From positions 124,001 to 188,000 of the forward strand of contig NZ_BLXX01000002.1 of NCBI RefSeq assembly GCF_014193515.1: a stretch of 64,000 nucleotides of DNA, written 5' to 3'. The notes below the pieces were generated by a model, which ran no database searches, was not told where the DNA came from, and saw only the letters and a list, made by a program, of their open reading frames with translations. Below, one piece after another: positions 49,017 through 58,494 of this stretch. The stretch's first letter is position 1; every line of letters begins with the position of its first letter. A program made the translations under genes and the position numbers. Source of the stretch: Geomonas silvestris (GTDB taxonomy: Bacteria; Desulfobacterota; Desulfuromonadia; Geobacterales; Geobacteraceae).

Positions 49017-50402
49017 GTGCAGCAGCTCAAAATGATACCCAAGGTGGACAAGGTCCTGGAATGGCCCGCAGTGCGCGCGCTTTTGGAGCGCCATGCCCGG
49101 CCCCTGGTGCTGAAAGCCCTGCGCGTCGTGCTCGATGAACTCCGTGCCGCCGCCCTGAAGGGGACGCTCGCCAAGGACGCCTTCGGCGAGGCGGAGCTGG
49201 TAGCCTCCCTTACCCGGGAACTCGAGAAGCTCCAGGCGCCGAGCCTCAGGCGGGTGATCAACGGCTCCGGTATCGTGATCCACACGAACCTGGGGCGCTC
49301 CATCCTCCCCGAACCCGCCCGTCAGGCCCTGAACAACATCGCCTTTTGCTACTCGAACCTCGAGTTCGACCTGGCCGCAGGGGAGCGCGGCAGCCGCTAC
49401 AGCCACGTCGAGTCGCTGATCTGCGAGCTGACCGGCGCCGAGGCCGCCATCGTGGTGAACAACAACGCCGCGGCGGTGCTCCTCGCCCTGACCGCGCTCG
49501 CCAATGGCCGCGAGGCGGTGGTGTCGCGCGGCGAACTGGTGGAGATCGGCGGTTCCTTCAGGATCCCGGACGTGATGCGGCTTTCCGGGGTGACGCTCAA
49601 GGAGGTCGGCACCACCAACCGGACCCACGCGAAGGACTACCGCGGCGCGGTGACCACCGAAACTGCACTCTTTCTCAAAGTGCACTGCAGCAACTTCGCG
49701 GTGGTCGGCTTCACCGCCGAGGTGGGCGCGGCGGACCTGGTCTCCCTGGGCGCCGAGTGCGGGGTGCCGGTACTGGCGGACATGGGGAGCGGCAACCTGG
49801 TGGACTTCGCCGGCAAGCTCCCCTGCGATGAGCCGACGGTGCAGGAGTTCGTGCGCGCCGGGGTGGACGTGATCACCTTCAGCGGCGACAAGCTTTTGGG
49901 CGGCCCGCAGGCCGGCATCATCGTCGGCAAGAAGGCCTTCATCGAGCCGATGAAGAAGCACCAGCTCCTGCGCGCCCTGCGCATGGACAAGCTGACCCTC
50001 GCCTCGCTGGAGGCGACCCTGGGGCTGTACCGCGACGAGCTCGTGGCCTTGCGCGAGATCCCCACCCTGCGCATGCTCACCATCCCCTACTCCGAACTCG
50101 CCGAGCGGGCCCGGCGTCTCGCGCGCCAGCTGCGGCGTAGGATCCCCGCAGCTGTGACCCTGGCGCTCGTCGAGGGGTTCTCCCAGGCCGGCGGCGGCAC
50201 ACTGCCGCTTTTGAACCTCCCCACCCTGCTCATCGAGGTGCGCCGCGAGGGGCTCTCCCCCAACGACATCGAGGCCGCCCTGCGCGGTTTCTGCGTCCCG
50301 GTCATCGGCAGGATCTCCAAGGGGGGCTTCCTGCTCGACCCGCGCACCCTCCTGGAGGGCGATCTCGCCGACTTGGCCGCGGCACTCACCTCGCTCGCCT
50401 GA
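49017..50402 (+). CDS. selA: L-seryl-tRNA(Sec) selenium transferase
   Basis: The protein has 461 residues. GTG 49017 follows GGGAGG; the frame is open far upstream, but that part is Pro/Ser/Arg-rich and unlike SelA. It converts seryl-tRNA(Sec) to selenocysteinyl-tRNA(Sec) with selenophosphate; PLP is held by the lysine in ITFSGDKLLGGPQAGIIVG (about residue 290). Other marks: VINGSGIVIHTNLGRSIL, EFDLAAGERGSRYSHVE, EVGTTNRTHAKDY, LADMGSGNLVDF. It implies that the organism makes selenoproteins. selB often follows selA directly, but here the next gene is ispD, so selB must be elsewhere. Confidence 0.97.
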   Translation: MQQLKMIPKVDKVLEWPAVRALLERHARPLVLKALRVVLDELRAAALKGTLAKDAFGEAELVASLTRELEKLQAPSLRRVINGSGIVIHTNLGRSILPEPARQALNNIAFCYSNLEFDLAAGERGSRYSHVESLICELTGAEAAIVVNNNAAAVLLALTALANGREAVVSRGELVEIGGSFRIPDVMRLSGVTLKEVGTTNRTHAKDYRGAVTTETALFLKVHCSNFAVVGFTAEVGAADLVSLGAECGVPVLADMGSGNLVDFAGKLPCDEPTVQEFVRAGVDVITFSGDKLLGGPQAGIIVGKKAFIEPMKKHQLLRALRMDKLTLASLEATLGLYRDELVALREIPTLRMLTIPYSELAERARRLARQLRRRIPAAVTLALVEGFSQAGGGTLPLLNLPTLLIEVRREGLSPNDIEAALRGFCVPVIGRISKGGFLLDPRTLLEGDLADLAAALTSLA

Positions 50403-50498
50403 GCCTGGGATCCCCGGCTGCACGAAGTTCTTGGATATTTGAGCGCGCCGCTGTATAATCGGCCCCTTATACCAGACAACTCTTTCATGAGGCATCGT

Positions 50499-51197
50499 GT
50501 GAAAAAGATCTACGCCCTGATTCCCGCCGCGGGGATGGGAAAACGGATGGGGGCGGGGCACAACAAGCAGTACCTGCAGTTGGAGGGGAGGCCGATCCTG
50601 GCCCACACCCTCAAGGTGTTCCAGGAGGCTCCCTGCATCGACGGGATCTACCTGGTCTCCCCTGAGGCGGAGATCCCCTTCTGCCAAAAAGACGTGGTGG
50701 AGCGCTACGGCTTCTCCAAGGTGCGCGCCGTGGTACCGGGTGGGGCCGAGCGCCAGCACTCGGTGTACAACGGGCTCTGTGCCATCGAGGAGGCGGGCCC
50801 TGACGACCTGGTGCTGATCCACGACGGGGTGCGCCCCTTCGTGACCGGCGCCATCCTCGAGGCGGCCGCCCAGGCCGCGGACCGCTTCGGCGGCTGCGTG
50901 GTGGCGGTACCGGTGAAGGACACCGTGAAGGTCGCCCGCGACGGCATCGTCACCGCGACGCCCCCCCGCGAGGAGCTCTGGCTCGCCCAGACCCCGCAGG
51001 CCTTCCGTTACGGCATGATCCGCGCGGCTCACGACGCCGCGGCCGCCCAGGGGTTCCTGGGGACCGACGACGCCTCCCTCTTCGAGCGCCAGGGGTGGCC
51101 GCTGCACCTCGTCGCCGGCGACTACCGCAACATAAAGATCACCACGCCCGAGGACATGATCCTCGCCCAGGCGTTTTTGGACCACGCGCAGCACTGA
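50499..51197 (+). CDS. ispD: 2-C-methyl-D-erythritol 4-phosphate cytidylyltransferase
   Basis: From GTG 50499 (GAGG six bases upstream) the protein has 232 residues; an ATG four codons earlier is possible. It makes CDP-methylerythritol in the MEP isoprenoid pathway. Signature stretches: [25 protein letters not shown] (CTP-binding loop), [38 protein letters not shown], and [13 protein letters not shown] at the end. It is followed after 23 bases by ispF, the classical pair. Confidence 0.96.
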   Translation: MKKIYALIPAAGMGKRMGAGHNKQYLQLEGRPILAHTLKVFQEAPCIDGIYLVSPEAEIPFCQKDVVERYGFSKVRAVVPGGAERQHSVYNGLCAIEEAGPDDLVLIHDGVRPFVTGAILEAAAQAADRFGGCVVAVPVKDTVKVARDGIVTATPPREELWLAQTPQAFRYGMIRAAHDAAAAQGFLGTDDASLFERQGWPLHLVAGDYRNIKITTPEDMILAQAFLDHAQH

Positions 51198-51220
51198 TAC
51201 TTTAAGAAGGGGGGACATCA

Positions 51221-51697
51221 ATGAGGATTGGACACGGCTACGACGTACACCGGCTGGTTGCCGGCAGAAAGCTCATCCTGGGCGGCGTCGACGTCCCCTA
51301 CACCAAGGGCCTTCTGGGGCACTCGGACGCCGACGTGCTCCTGCACGCGCTCTCCGACGCCATCTTGGGCGCCATCGGCGAGGGGGACATCGGCAAGCAT
51401 TTCCCGGACACCGACCCCGCCTACAAGGGGGCCGACAGCCTGAAACTCTTGCGCCACGTGATGGCGCTCGCCGACGCCAAGGGGTACCGGATCGGCAACG
51501 TTGACGTGACGGTAGTGGCGCAGCGCCCGAAGCTTGCCGGTTACATCCCGCAGATGCGGGTGAACATCGCGCGCACCCTCTCCTGCGACGAGGAGCGGGT
51601 CAACGTGAAGGCGACCACCACCGAGGAACTCGGCTTCGCCGGCCGCGGCGAGGGGATCGCCTCCTACGCGGTGGCACTATTGGAAAACAAGCGCTAG
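51221..51697 (+). CDS. ispF: 2-C-methyl-D-erythritol 2,4-cyclodiphosphate synthase
   Basis: The protein has 158 residues, normal length, with ATG 51221 after AGGGGGG. It cyclises CDP-ME-2-phosphate in the MEP pathway, using zinc and a trimer. Marks: [58 protein letters not shown], and [25 protein letters not shown]. ispD lies directly upstream, so the two steps around IspE are co-expressed. Confidence 0.97.
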   Translation: MRIGHGYDVHRLVAGRKLILGGVDVPYTKGLLGHSDADVLLHALSDAILGAIGEGDIGKHFPDTDPAYKGADSLKLLRHVMALADAKGYRIGNVDVTVVAQRPKLAGYIPQMRVNIARTLSCDEERVNVKATTTEELGFAGRGEGIASYAVALLENKR

Positions 51698-51849
51698 CGG
51701 TTTGCCGCGCCAGACGGCGCCAGCGTATAATGAGAGCGGCGGCACCCGGCAACTGCGGCGCACCAGCGCGCGGCAGAACACGGCCCGCTCAGTGAACAGA
51801 CCAACTACTCCAACGCGCCTCACCCATGAAGGCGCCAGGGATCGAGCTC

Positions 51850-53532
<1,683 letters not shown>

Positions 53533-53541
53533 TCAGGCATT

Positions 53542-53637
53542 GAACCGCAGAGGGGCACAGAGGAACACAGGGGAAGACCTAAAGCTCTTTTAGGTTTTTT
53601 GGTTTTCCTCGGTGATCCTCCGTGTCCTCTGTGGTTC
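53542..53637. repeat. Intergenic inverted repeat, family 2 copy B, with terminator core
   Basis: GAACCGCAGAGGGGCACAGA is mirrored by the reverse complement of CCGTGTCCTCTGTGGTTC. In the centre ACCTAAA and TTTAGGT with a following T-run form a terminator for glnS. The CACAGAGG/CACAA words relate it to 45838-46066, and repeats of this wording occur in many bacterial genomes. Confidence 0.7.
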
Positions 53638-53672
53638 ACGCTTTTACTGCAATCACCAAAGAGGAAATCCCC

Positions 53673-55115
53673 ATGTCCCTTCGCGTCTATAACACCCTCT
53701 CCGGCAGCAAGGAGGAGTTCGTCCCGCTTACCCCCGGCAAGGTCGGCATGTACGTCTGCGGCGTCACCGTCTACGACAACTGCCACATCGGCCACGCCCG
53801 CGCCGGCGTGGTCTTCGACATGATCTACCGCTACCTGGGCGCCAAGGGGTTCGAGGTCAACTACGTCCGCAACTACACGGACATCGACGACAAGATCATC
53901 AACCGCGCCAACCGCGAAGGGGTCCCCTACAACGTGATCTCCGAGCGCTACATCCACGAGTTCGACGTGGACATGGCGCGCCTGTTCATGCTGCTCCCCA
54001 CCCACCAGCCCAAGGCGACCGAGCACATAGCCGAGATCATCGGCCTCATCGAGCGGCTCATCGAGCGCGGCTTCGCCTACCAGGCCGGCAGCGACGTGAA
54101 CTTCTCGGTGGACAAGTACGAAAGCTACCTGAAGCTCTCCAAAAGGAACCTCGAGGACATGCAGGCCGGCGCCCGCATCGAGGTGGACGAGCGCAAACAG
54201 CACCCGATGGACTTCGCCCTCTGGAAGGGATCGAAGCCTGGCGAGCCGTTCTGGGAATCCCCCTGGGGACAGGGGCGTCCCGGGTGGCACATCGAGTGCT
54301 CCGCCATGAGCATGAAGTACCTGGGCGAGACCTTCGACATCCACGGCGGCGGTAAGGACCTGGTCTTCCCGCACCACGAGAACGAGATGGCGCAGACCGA
54401 GGCGGCCACCGGCAAGCCCTTCGTCAAGTACTGGATCCACAACGGCTTCGTGAACATCAACGCCGAGAAGATGTCCAAGTCGCTGGGGAACTTCTTCACC
54501 ATCAAAGAGGTGCTCGAGCGCTACGACGCCGAGGTGCTGCGCTTCTTCCTGCTCTCGGCCCACTACCGCTCGCCCATCGACTTCTCGGACCAGAACCTCA
54601 AAGACGCCGAGGCTGGCCTGGAGCGGATCTACAAGGCGCTGGCCGGCGTGGACGAGAGGCTTCAGGGAGCCGAGGATCCGGCCCGGACCGAGGAGTGCGC
54701 CGAGCTCGAGGAGAAGTGCCAGGGGCTCGCGACGCGCTTTACCGAGGCGATGGACGACGACTTCAACACGGCCCTTGCCCTGGGTCACGTCTTCGACCTG
54801 GTGCGCGCCATCAACAAGTGCCTCCCGCACGCCCCGAAGGCGCTCCTGGGCCAGGTACAGGCCGAGGTGGCCACGGTGGCAACGGTTTTGGGGGTGCTGG
54901 ATTCGAAGCCGGCCGAGTTCCTGGAGCGGATCAAGGCACGCAAGACCGAGGGGATGGAGATTGCGGTAGAGGAGATCGAGCGCCTCATCGCGGAGCGTGC
55001 CGAGGCGCGCAAGGCGAAGGACTTCAAGAAGAGCGATCAGATCAGGGACGAGCTCCTGGCGAAAAACATCGTCCTGCTGGACAGCGCTCAGGGGACTACC
55101 TGGCAGGTCAAGTAG
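53673..55115 (+). CDS. cysS: Cysteinyl-tRNA synthetase
   Basis: The protein has 480 residues from ATG 53673 (GAGGAA upstream). The HIGH motif and zinc cysteine are seen in [19 protein letters not shown], and [17 protein letters not shown] carries the other zinc ligands. KMSKS is exact in [13 protein letters not shown]. The C-terminal helical DALR-like domain ends in [25 protein letters not shown]. It attaches cysteine to tRNA-Cys. It follows glnS, a common arrangement of aminoacyl-tRNA synthetase genes in a row. Confidence 0.97.
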   Translation: MSLRVYNTLSGSKEEFVPLTPGKVGMYVCGVTVYDNCHIGHARAGVVFDMIYRYLGAKGFEVNYVRNYTDIDDKIINRANREGVPYNVISERYIHEFDVDMARLFMLLPTHQPKATEHIAEIIGLIERLIERGFAYQAGSDVNFSVDKYESYLKLSKRNLEDMQAGARIEVDERKQHPMDFALWKGSKPGEPFWESPWGQGRPGWHIECSAMSMKYLGETFDIHGGGKDLVFPHHENEMAQTEAATGKPFVKYWIHNGFVNINAEKMSKSLGNFFTIKEVLERYDAEVLRFFLLSAHYRSPIDFSDQNLKDAEAGLERIYKALAGVDERLQGAEDPARTEECAELEEKCQGLATRFTEAMDDDFNTALALGHVFDLVRAINKCLPHAPKALLGQVQAEVATVATVLGVLDSKPAEFLERIKARKTEGMEIAVEEIERLIAERAEARKAKDFKKSDQIRDELLAKNIVLLDSAQGTTWQVK

Positions 55116-55282
55116 GAAAAACTCCGTCAAAATTTCGTCTTTTCTGTCAGAAGCGTGGCGGGAGAGGCGTGGTGTCGGGTGCTTAAACCCTGCTGTTGCG
55201 GCTGCATCGGGGCGGCTGGCCCGGTTCTAAAACCGGCCGCCGCTACCGGGCCGCCTTCGGGAAGGGTGTCCCAGAATGACAC

Positions 55283-55313
55283 AAAAAAAGGCCGCAGCAA
55301 GCGGCCGTTTTTT
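55283..55313. terminator. Bidirectional terminator between cysS and the RHH gene
   Basis: GGCCGC-AGCAA-GCGGCC with AAAAAAA before and GTTTTTT after; it ends both the plus-strand cysS transcript and the minus-strand RHH transcript. Confidence 0.85.
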
Positions 55314-55339
55314 GGTTTGCGGTGGGTGCAGGCGGCCCG

Positions 55340-55513
55340 TTAGGCCGCCTGTTTGTCCATAGCCCTCGACTTCACGAGCTCCATCGCTTCGCGCATGATG
55401 TCGGAGACGCTCTTCTTGGTGCTCAGCATGATCTGCTCGAGGGTCTCGCGCTCTGCGTCGCTGATCCTCATGGAAATGACGTTGTACCTCGGATTCTCTC
55501 TCATTCTGCCCAT
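55340..55513 (-). CDS. Ribbon-helix-helix (CopG-type) DNA-binding protein
   Basis: The protein has 57 residues from ATG 55513, with AAGGGGTG seven bases upstream; a GTG at 55522 is an alternative. The ribbon strand RYNVISMRISDAERETLEQI is followed by helices LEQIMLSTKKSVSDIMREAMELV, the RHH_1 fold. Such short proteins are repressors or antitoxins; no toxin gene is adjacent. A sigma-54 promoter (55568-55582) and a dyad at 55531-55563 lie just upstream, and the sigma-54 activator gene is the next gene upstream on the same strand. Regulation by that activator is an inference. Confidence 0.85.
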   Translation of the reverse strand: MGRMRENPRYNVISMRISDAERETLEQIMLSTKKSVSDIMREAMELVKSRAMDKQAA

Positions 55514-55530
55514 TTTGTTCACCCCTTAGG

Positions 55531-55563
55531 TTATGTGTGAAATGATGTGCTACACACCCATAA
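55531..55563. promoter_or_regulatory. Dyad in the RHH leader, possible autoregulatory site
   Basis: TTATGTGTG (55531-55539) is mirrored by CACACCCATAA (55553-55563). It lies between the sigma-54 promoter and the start codon, where a repressor would block transcription. Confidence 0.4.
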
Positions 55564-55567
55564 TATT

Positions 55568-55582
55568 GCTATATGCGTGCCA
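55568..55582 (-). promoter_or_regulatory. Sigma-54 promoter of the RHH gene
   Basis: The minus reading is TGGCAC-GCATA-TAGC, with GG and GC 12 bases apart; one base differs from the consensus TTGC. Confidence 0.6.
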
Positions 55583-55687
55583 AGCACCCAAAATGGTAAA
55601 GCGTCTACATAACTCTCTGTAATCTCACGCGATTTAAAAACACCATTAATATTTTGTTATATTTCTCCGTATACAAAGTGCGCCACT

Positions 55688-55707
55688 TTTGGCACACGCC
55701 TGCCAAA
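55688..55707. promoter_or_regulatory. Enhancer-like dyad upstream of the sigma-54 promoter
   Basis: TTTGGCA-N6-TGCCAAA is a perfect inverted repeat about 105 bases upstream of the sigma-54 promoter, a typical distance for an activator site. The word ACTTTTGGC also occurs near the activator's own promoter at 58085-58093 (minus reading). Confidence 0.5.
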
Positions 55708-55758
55708 TCTACCCAATTGTATCATTTTGACCTATCTGGGGCCGCCTTGTTCTGAAAA

Positions 55759-58044
55759 TCACTCGTCGAACTCCTCCTCACGGGCGCGAATGAACCTCCC
55801 TTTGAGCCCGTGCTTGTCCAAAAGCCGGTAAAACGTGCGCCTGGGGATATTGGCAAGCTGTGCCGCTTTTGACACATTGCCTCCGGCGTCCGCTAAATAG
55901 CGTTGAATGAGCTTCTTCTCCACCCGGAGCACGTGGGGCTCCCGCTCCTTCTTAAAGGACCGCAGATCAATGGGTTCCTCCCCTTCTTCGGCGTAGCTCT
56001 CGGCGAAGGAGAGCGGCAGGTTCCCCAGCTTTATCACGTCGTCGTGGGTGAGCACCGCAGCACGCTCGATGACGTTCTGCATCTCGCGGATGTTCCCCGG
56101 CCACGGGTACTTCACCATGGCGTTAACCGCGCGCTCCTCGATCCCCTCGATGTTCTTGTTCAGCTTGTTGCGGGCCTTCTCGAGGAAGTGGTGTGCCAGT
56201 TGGGGGATCGACTCCACGCGGCTTCTCAAGGGGGGCATCATGATCGAGAAGACGTTCAATCGGTAGTAGAGGTCCTCGCGGAACCACCCTTCCCGCACCC
56301 CGTCCTCGAGCGACTTATTGGTGGCGGCGATAAGGCGCACGTCTACCCGCTTGGCTACCGTGCCACCTACCGGGCGCACCTCGCCCAGGTCGAGTACGCG
56401 CAAAAGCTCCCCCTGCAGCTTCGGGGTGATGTCGCCGATCTCATCCAGGAAGATGGTGCCGCCGTCGGCCGCCTCGAAGAGCCCCTTCTTGTCCGCGACC
56501 GCGCCAGTGAAGGACCCCTTCTTGTGGCCGAAGAGCTCGCTTTCCAAGAGCGAATCGGTGATGGTGGTGCAGTTAACGGTGACCAGCGGCTTGTCGTTTC
56601 TCTTGGAGTAGCGGTGGATGGCGCGCGCCGCGAGCTCCTTGCCGGTCCCGGACTCGCCGCGCACCAGCACCGTCGTCGGGGTCGGCCCGACCTGCTTAAT
56701 CTGCTCCAACACCTCCAGGGTGCGGCTGTCGCTCCCCACGATGAACTCGTCGCCATACTCGCGGTCCAGTTCGCGTTTGGCCAGTTCGTACTTCTGGATC
56801 AGGCGGCCGCGCTCCTCCTCGAGCTGCTGCAGGTTGTGGGGGAGGCACATCTCCAGGTCGGCGAGCCCCTGGTAGACCGCCACCGCGTACTCCCGGCAGG
56901 TCCGGTAGCCGCAGGTCCTGCAGTTGAGCTCGTCCTTCTGGGTGAACTTGTTGGTGGCCTGCAGGATCTTCTTGACGTCGGCCCCTTTCGGGATCGGGAG
57001 CTTCGCGTGCTTGCTCGAGAAGGTGCGCTTCAGCGGCACCGGATCCGCGTCCTGGTACGCGGGGGTGACCCGGTAGGGGGTCTTCTTGCGGTAGTGGGAG
57101 ATCACCAGGTTGCGCCTGGAGTACTCGGTGAGGTCGTCGTTGCGCCCCGGGCCGCCGATGCAGCCGTCGTAGCAAAAGCGCAGGTCGACGAGTTTCGGGC
57201 TGATCCTCCCGGCGGCGAGGTCTTTCACGATCCCCATGACGTTCACCTCCCCCTCGGCGGTCACCACCTCGGTGTCCAGGGGATCCGCCTCGATGCCGAA
57301 GGCCTTGAAGGAGCCCTGGGAGAGGGCGAAGATGCGTCCCATGTTGGGCTCGCGGCCGTCGAAGGGGGCGTCGTCCAGCGCGGCGAGGTCAATGGCGCGG
57401 GCCCGGAACATCGATTCGAGTTCGCGGTAGGTGAGCACCACGTCCACGGCCCCCTTGGTCTCCTCGGCCTGCACCTCGAACTTTCCCGCCATGCAGGAGC
57501 TGATGTAGATCACCTTGACCCGGTCACCCAGGACCTGCTTCACGAAGCGCCCCATGGCGAGCATGTGGGTGACCACCGGGACCAGGTTGCCGATCAGCTG
57601 CGGGTAGTGCCGCTCGACCAGGTCGACGACCGCCGGGCAGTGCGACGAGATGAGCGGCAAGTCCGCCGAGCGGATCGCCTCGGCGTACTCGCCGGCAATA
57701 AGCTCGACGCCGCTCGCCCCCTCGTGTACCTCGGCAAACCCCAGCTGGTGCAGCCCCGCCGCGAGCTGCCCCGGCGAGGCGTAGTGGAAAAAGGCGGGGA
57801 ACGAGCAGCCGAGTACCGCCACCACCGGCCCCCCCGAGCCGAGCAGCTCTTCGGTTTTGGTGATGTTGTCGGCGATGACCTTGGCGTGCTGGGGGCAGGT
57901 GCTCAGGCAGTTGCCGCAGCCGATACAGCGGTCGAAGATGATCTCGGTGTAGTTTTTCTCGACCTTGATCGCCTTGACCGGGCAGCTGCGCACGCAGGAG
58001 TAGCATTTGCGGCACTGATCGGTAATGGTGACTATCGGGTACAT
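55759..58044 (-). CDS. Sigma-54 activator fused to ferredoxin and [FeFe]-hydrogenase-like sensor domains
   Basis: The protein has 761 residues; ATG 58044 follows GAGG. Residues 1-60 hold two 4Fe-4S clusters (C11, C14, C17, C21 and C40, C43, C46, C50). Residues about 75-330 form an iron-only-hydrogenase large-subunit-like domain that keeps all four H-cluster ligand positions: C136 (SSHCP), C184 (SSCMAGK), C291 and C295 (CYDGCIGG). A further 4Fe-4S motif is C375-x2-C378-x4-C383-x16-C400. A coiled linker follows, then the AAA+ domain: Walker A GESGTGKE at 463-470, the sigma-54 contact loop GSFTGA at 510-515 (Ser for the usual Ala), GGTIFLDEIGDI. A Fis-type helix-turn-helix is at the end (NVSKAAQLANIPRRTFYRLL). 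It probably senses H2 or redox state and opens sigma-54 promoters. Targets are not proven; the RHH gene is the best local candidate. Confidence 0.9.
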   Translation of the reverse strand: MYPIVTITDQCRKCYSCVRSCPVKAIKVEKNYTEIIFDRCIGCGNCLSTCPQHAKVIADNITKTEELLGSGGPVVAVLGCSFPAFFHYASPGQLAAGLHQLGFAEVHEGASGVELIAGEYAEAIRSADLPLISSHCPAVVDLVERHYPQLIGNLVPVVTHMLAMGRFVKQVLGDRVKVIYISSCMAGKFEVQAEETKGAVDVVLTYRELESMFRARAIDLAALDDAPFDGREPNMGRIFALSQGSFKAFGIEADPLDTEVVTAEGEVNVMGIVKDLAAGRISPKLVDLRFCYDGCIGGPGRNDDLTEYSRRNLVISHYRKKTPYRVTPAYQDADPVPLKRTFSSKHAKLPIPKGADVKKILQATNKFTQKDELNCRTCGYRTCREYAVAVYQGLADLEMCLPHNLQQLEEERGRLIQKYELAKRELDREYGDEFIVGSDSRTLEVLEQIKQVGPTPTTVLVRGESGTGKELAARAIHRYSKRNDKPLVTVNCTTITDSLLESELFGHKKGSFTGAVADKKGLFEAADGGTIFLDEIGDITPKLQGELLRVLDLGEVRPVGGTVAKRVDVRLIAATNKSLEDGVREGWFREDLYYRLNVFSIMMPPLRSRVESIPQLAHHFLEKARNKLNKNIEGIEERAVNAMVKYPWPGNIREMQNVIERAAVLTHDDVIKLGNLPLSFAESYAEEGEEPIDLRSFKKEREPHVLRVEKKLIQRYLADAGGNVSKAAQLANIPRRTFYRLLDKHGLKGRFIRAREEEFDE

Positions 58045-58070
58045 GGCGCCTCGTATAGGATTTTTGCGCT

Positions 58071-58110
58071 ACTATAAACCATCAGCCAAAAGTGTGCAAC
58101 AAATGGCACA
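58071..58110 (-). promoter_or_regulatory. Sigma-70 promoter and dyad of the activator gene
   Basis: On the minus strand TTGCAC (58099-58094), a 17-base spacer and TATAGT (58076-58071). The dyad TGTGC-N8-GCACA at 58093-58110 covers the -35 box. The start codon is 27 bases below the -10 box. Confidence 0.65.
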
Positions 58111-58197
58111 GACCCTCTGCAAAGGGAAACAACCGGCACGACACTGCCCCGAAGGCGCCCTGGGACGGCAGTCCAACTGGGGAGGCGGAGTTCGGAC

Positions 58198-58275
58198 AAA
58201 AAAAACCCTAGCGACTAGGAGGGCAAGTCAGCTAGGGGAAGGAGGATCCGACGATCCTCCGCAACTCTAAACTTT
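58198..58275 (-). ncRNA. Putative ~80-nt small RNA with C-rich loop
   Basis: Downstream of a good promoter the minus strand reads a perfect hairpin GGAGGATC-GTCG-GATCCTCC (58260-58241), a short spacer, and a second stem CCCTAGC/GCTAGGG with inner GACT/AGTC pairs and loop TGCCCTCC. Eight T follow, a full terminator. The loop could pair with ribosome sites of the GGAGG type. It lies 153 bases upstream of the activator gene, which has its own promoter, so this is more likely a free small RNA than a leader. No known family was recognised. Confidence 0.55.
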
Positions 58276-58281
58276 GATTTT

Positions 58282-58310
58282 ATTATAGCTCCCCCCCCAA
58301 AGTCGGGCAA
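58282..58310 (-). promoter_or_regulatory. Promoter of the putative small RNA
   Basis: On the minus strand TTGCCC (58310-58305), a 17-base spacer and a perfect TATAAT (58287-58282). Confidence 0.65.
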
Positions 58311-58494
58311 GGTACTTATTTGTCGGCTTTTTTACCTCACCTGTGGTTATCCGGGGCTAATGCGGCCTACCGGGGACTCCCCGCGTAGGCGGGATTGCAC
58401 CTCCCCCCTTTGCTGTGCTATACCTCTGCTTAGTGTTGATGGTACTTGAAAAGGCCGCTCACGTTGGACCGAGCCGGCCACAATGGAGTCTAGA

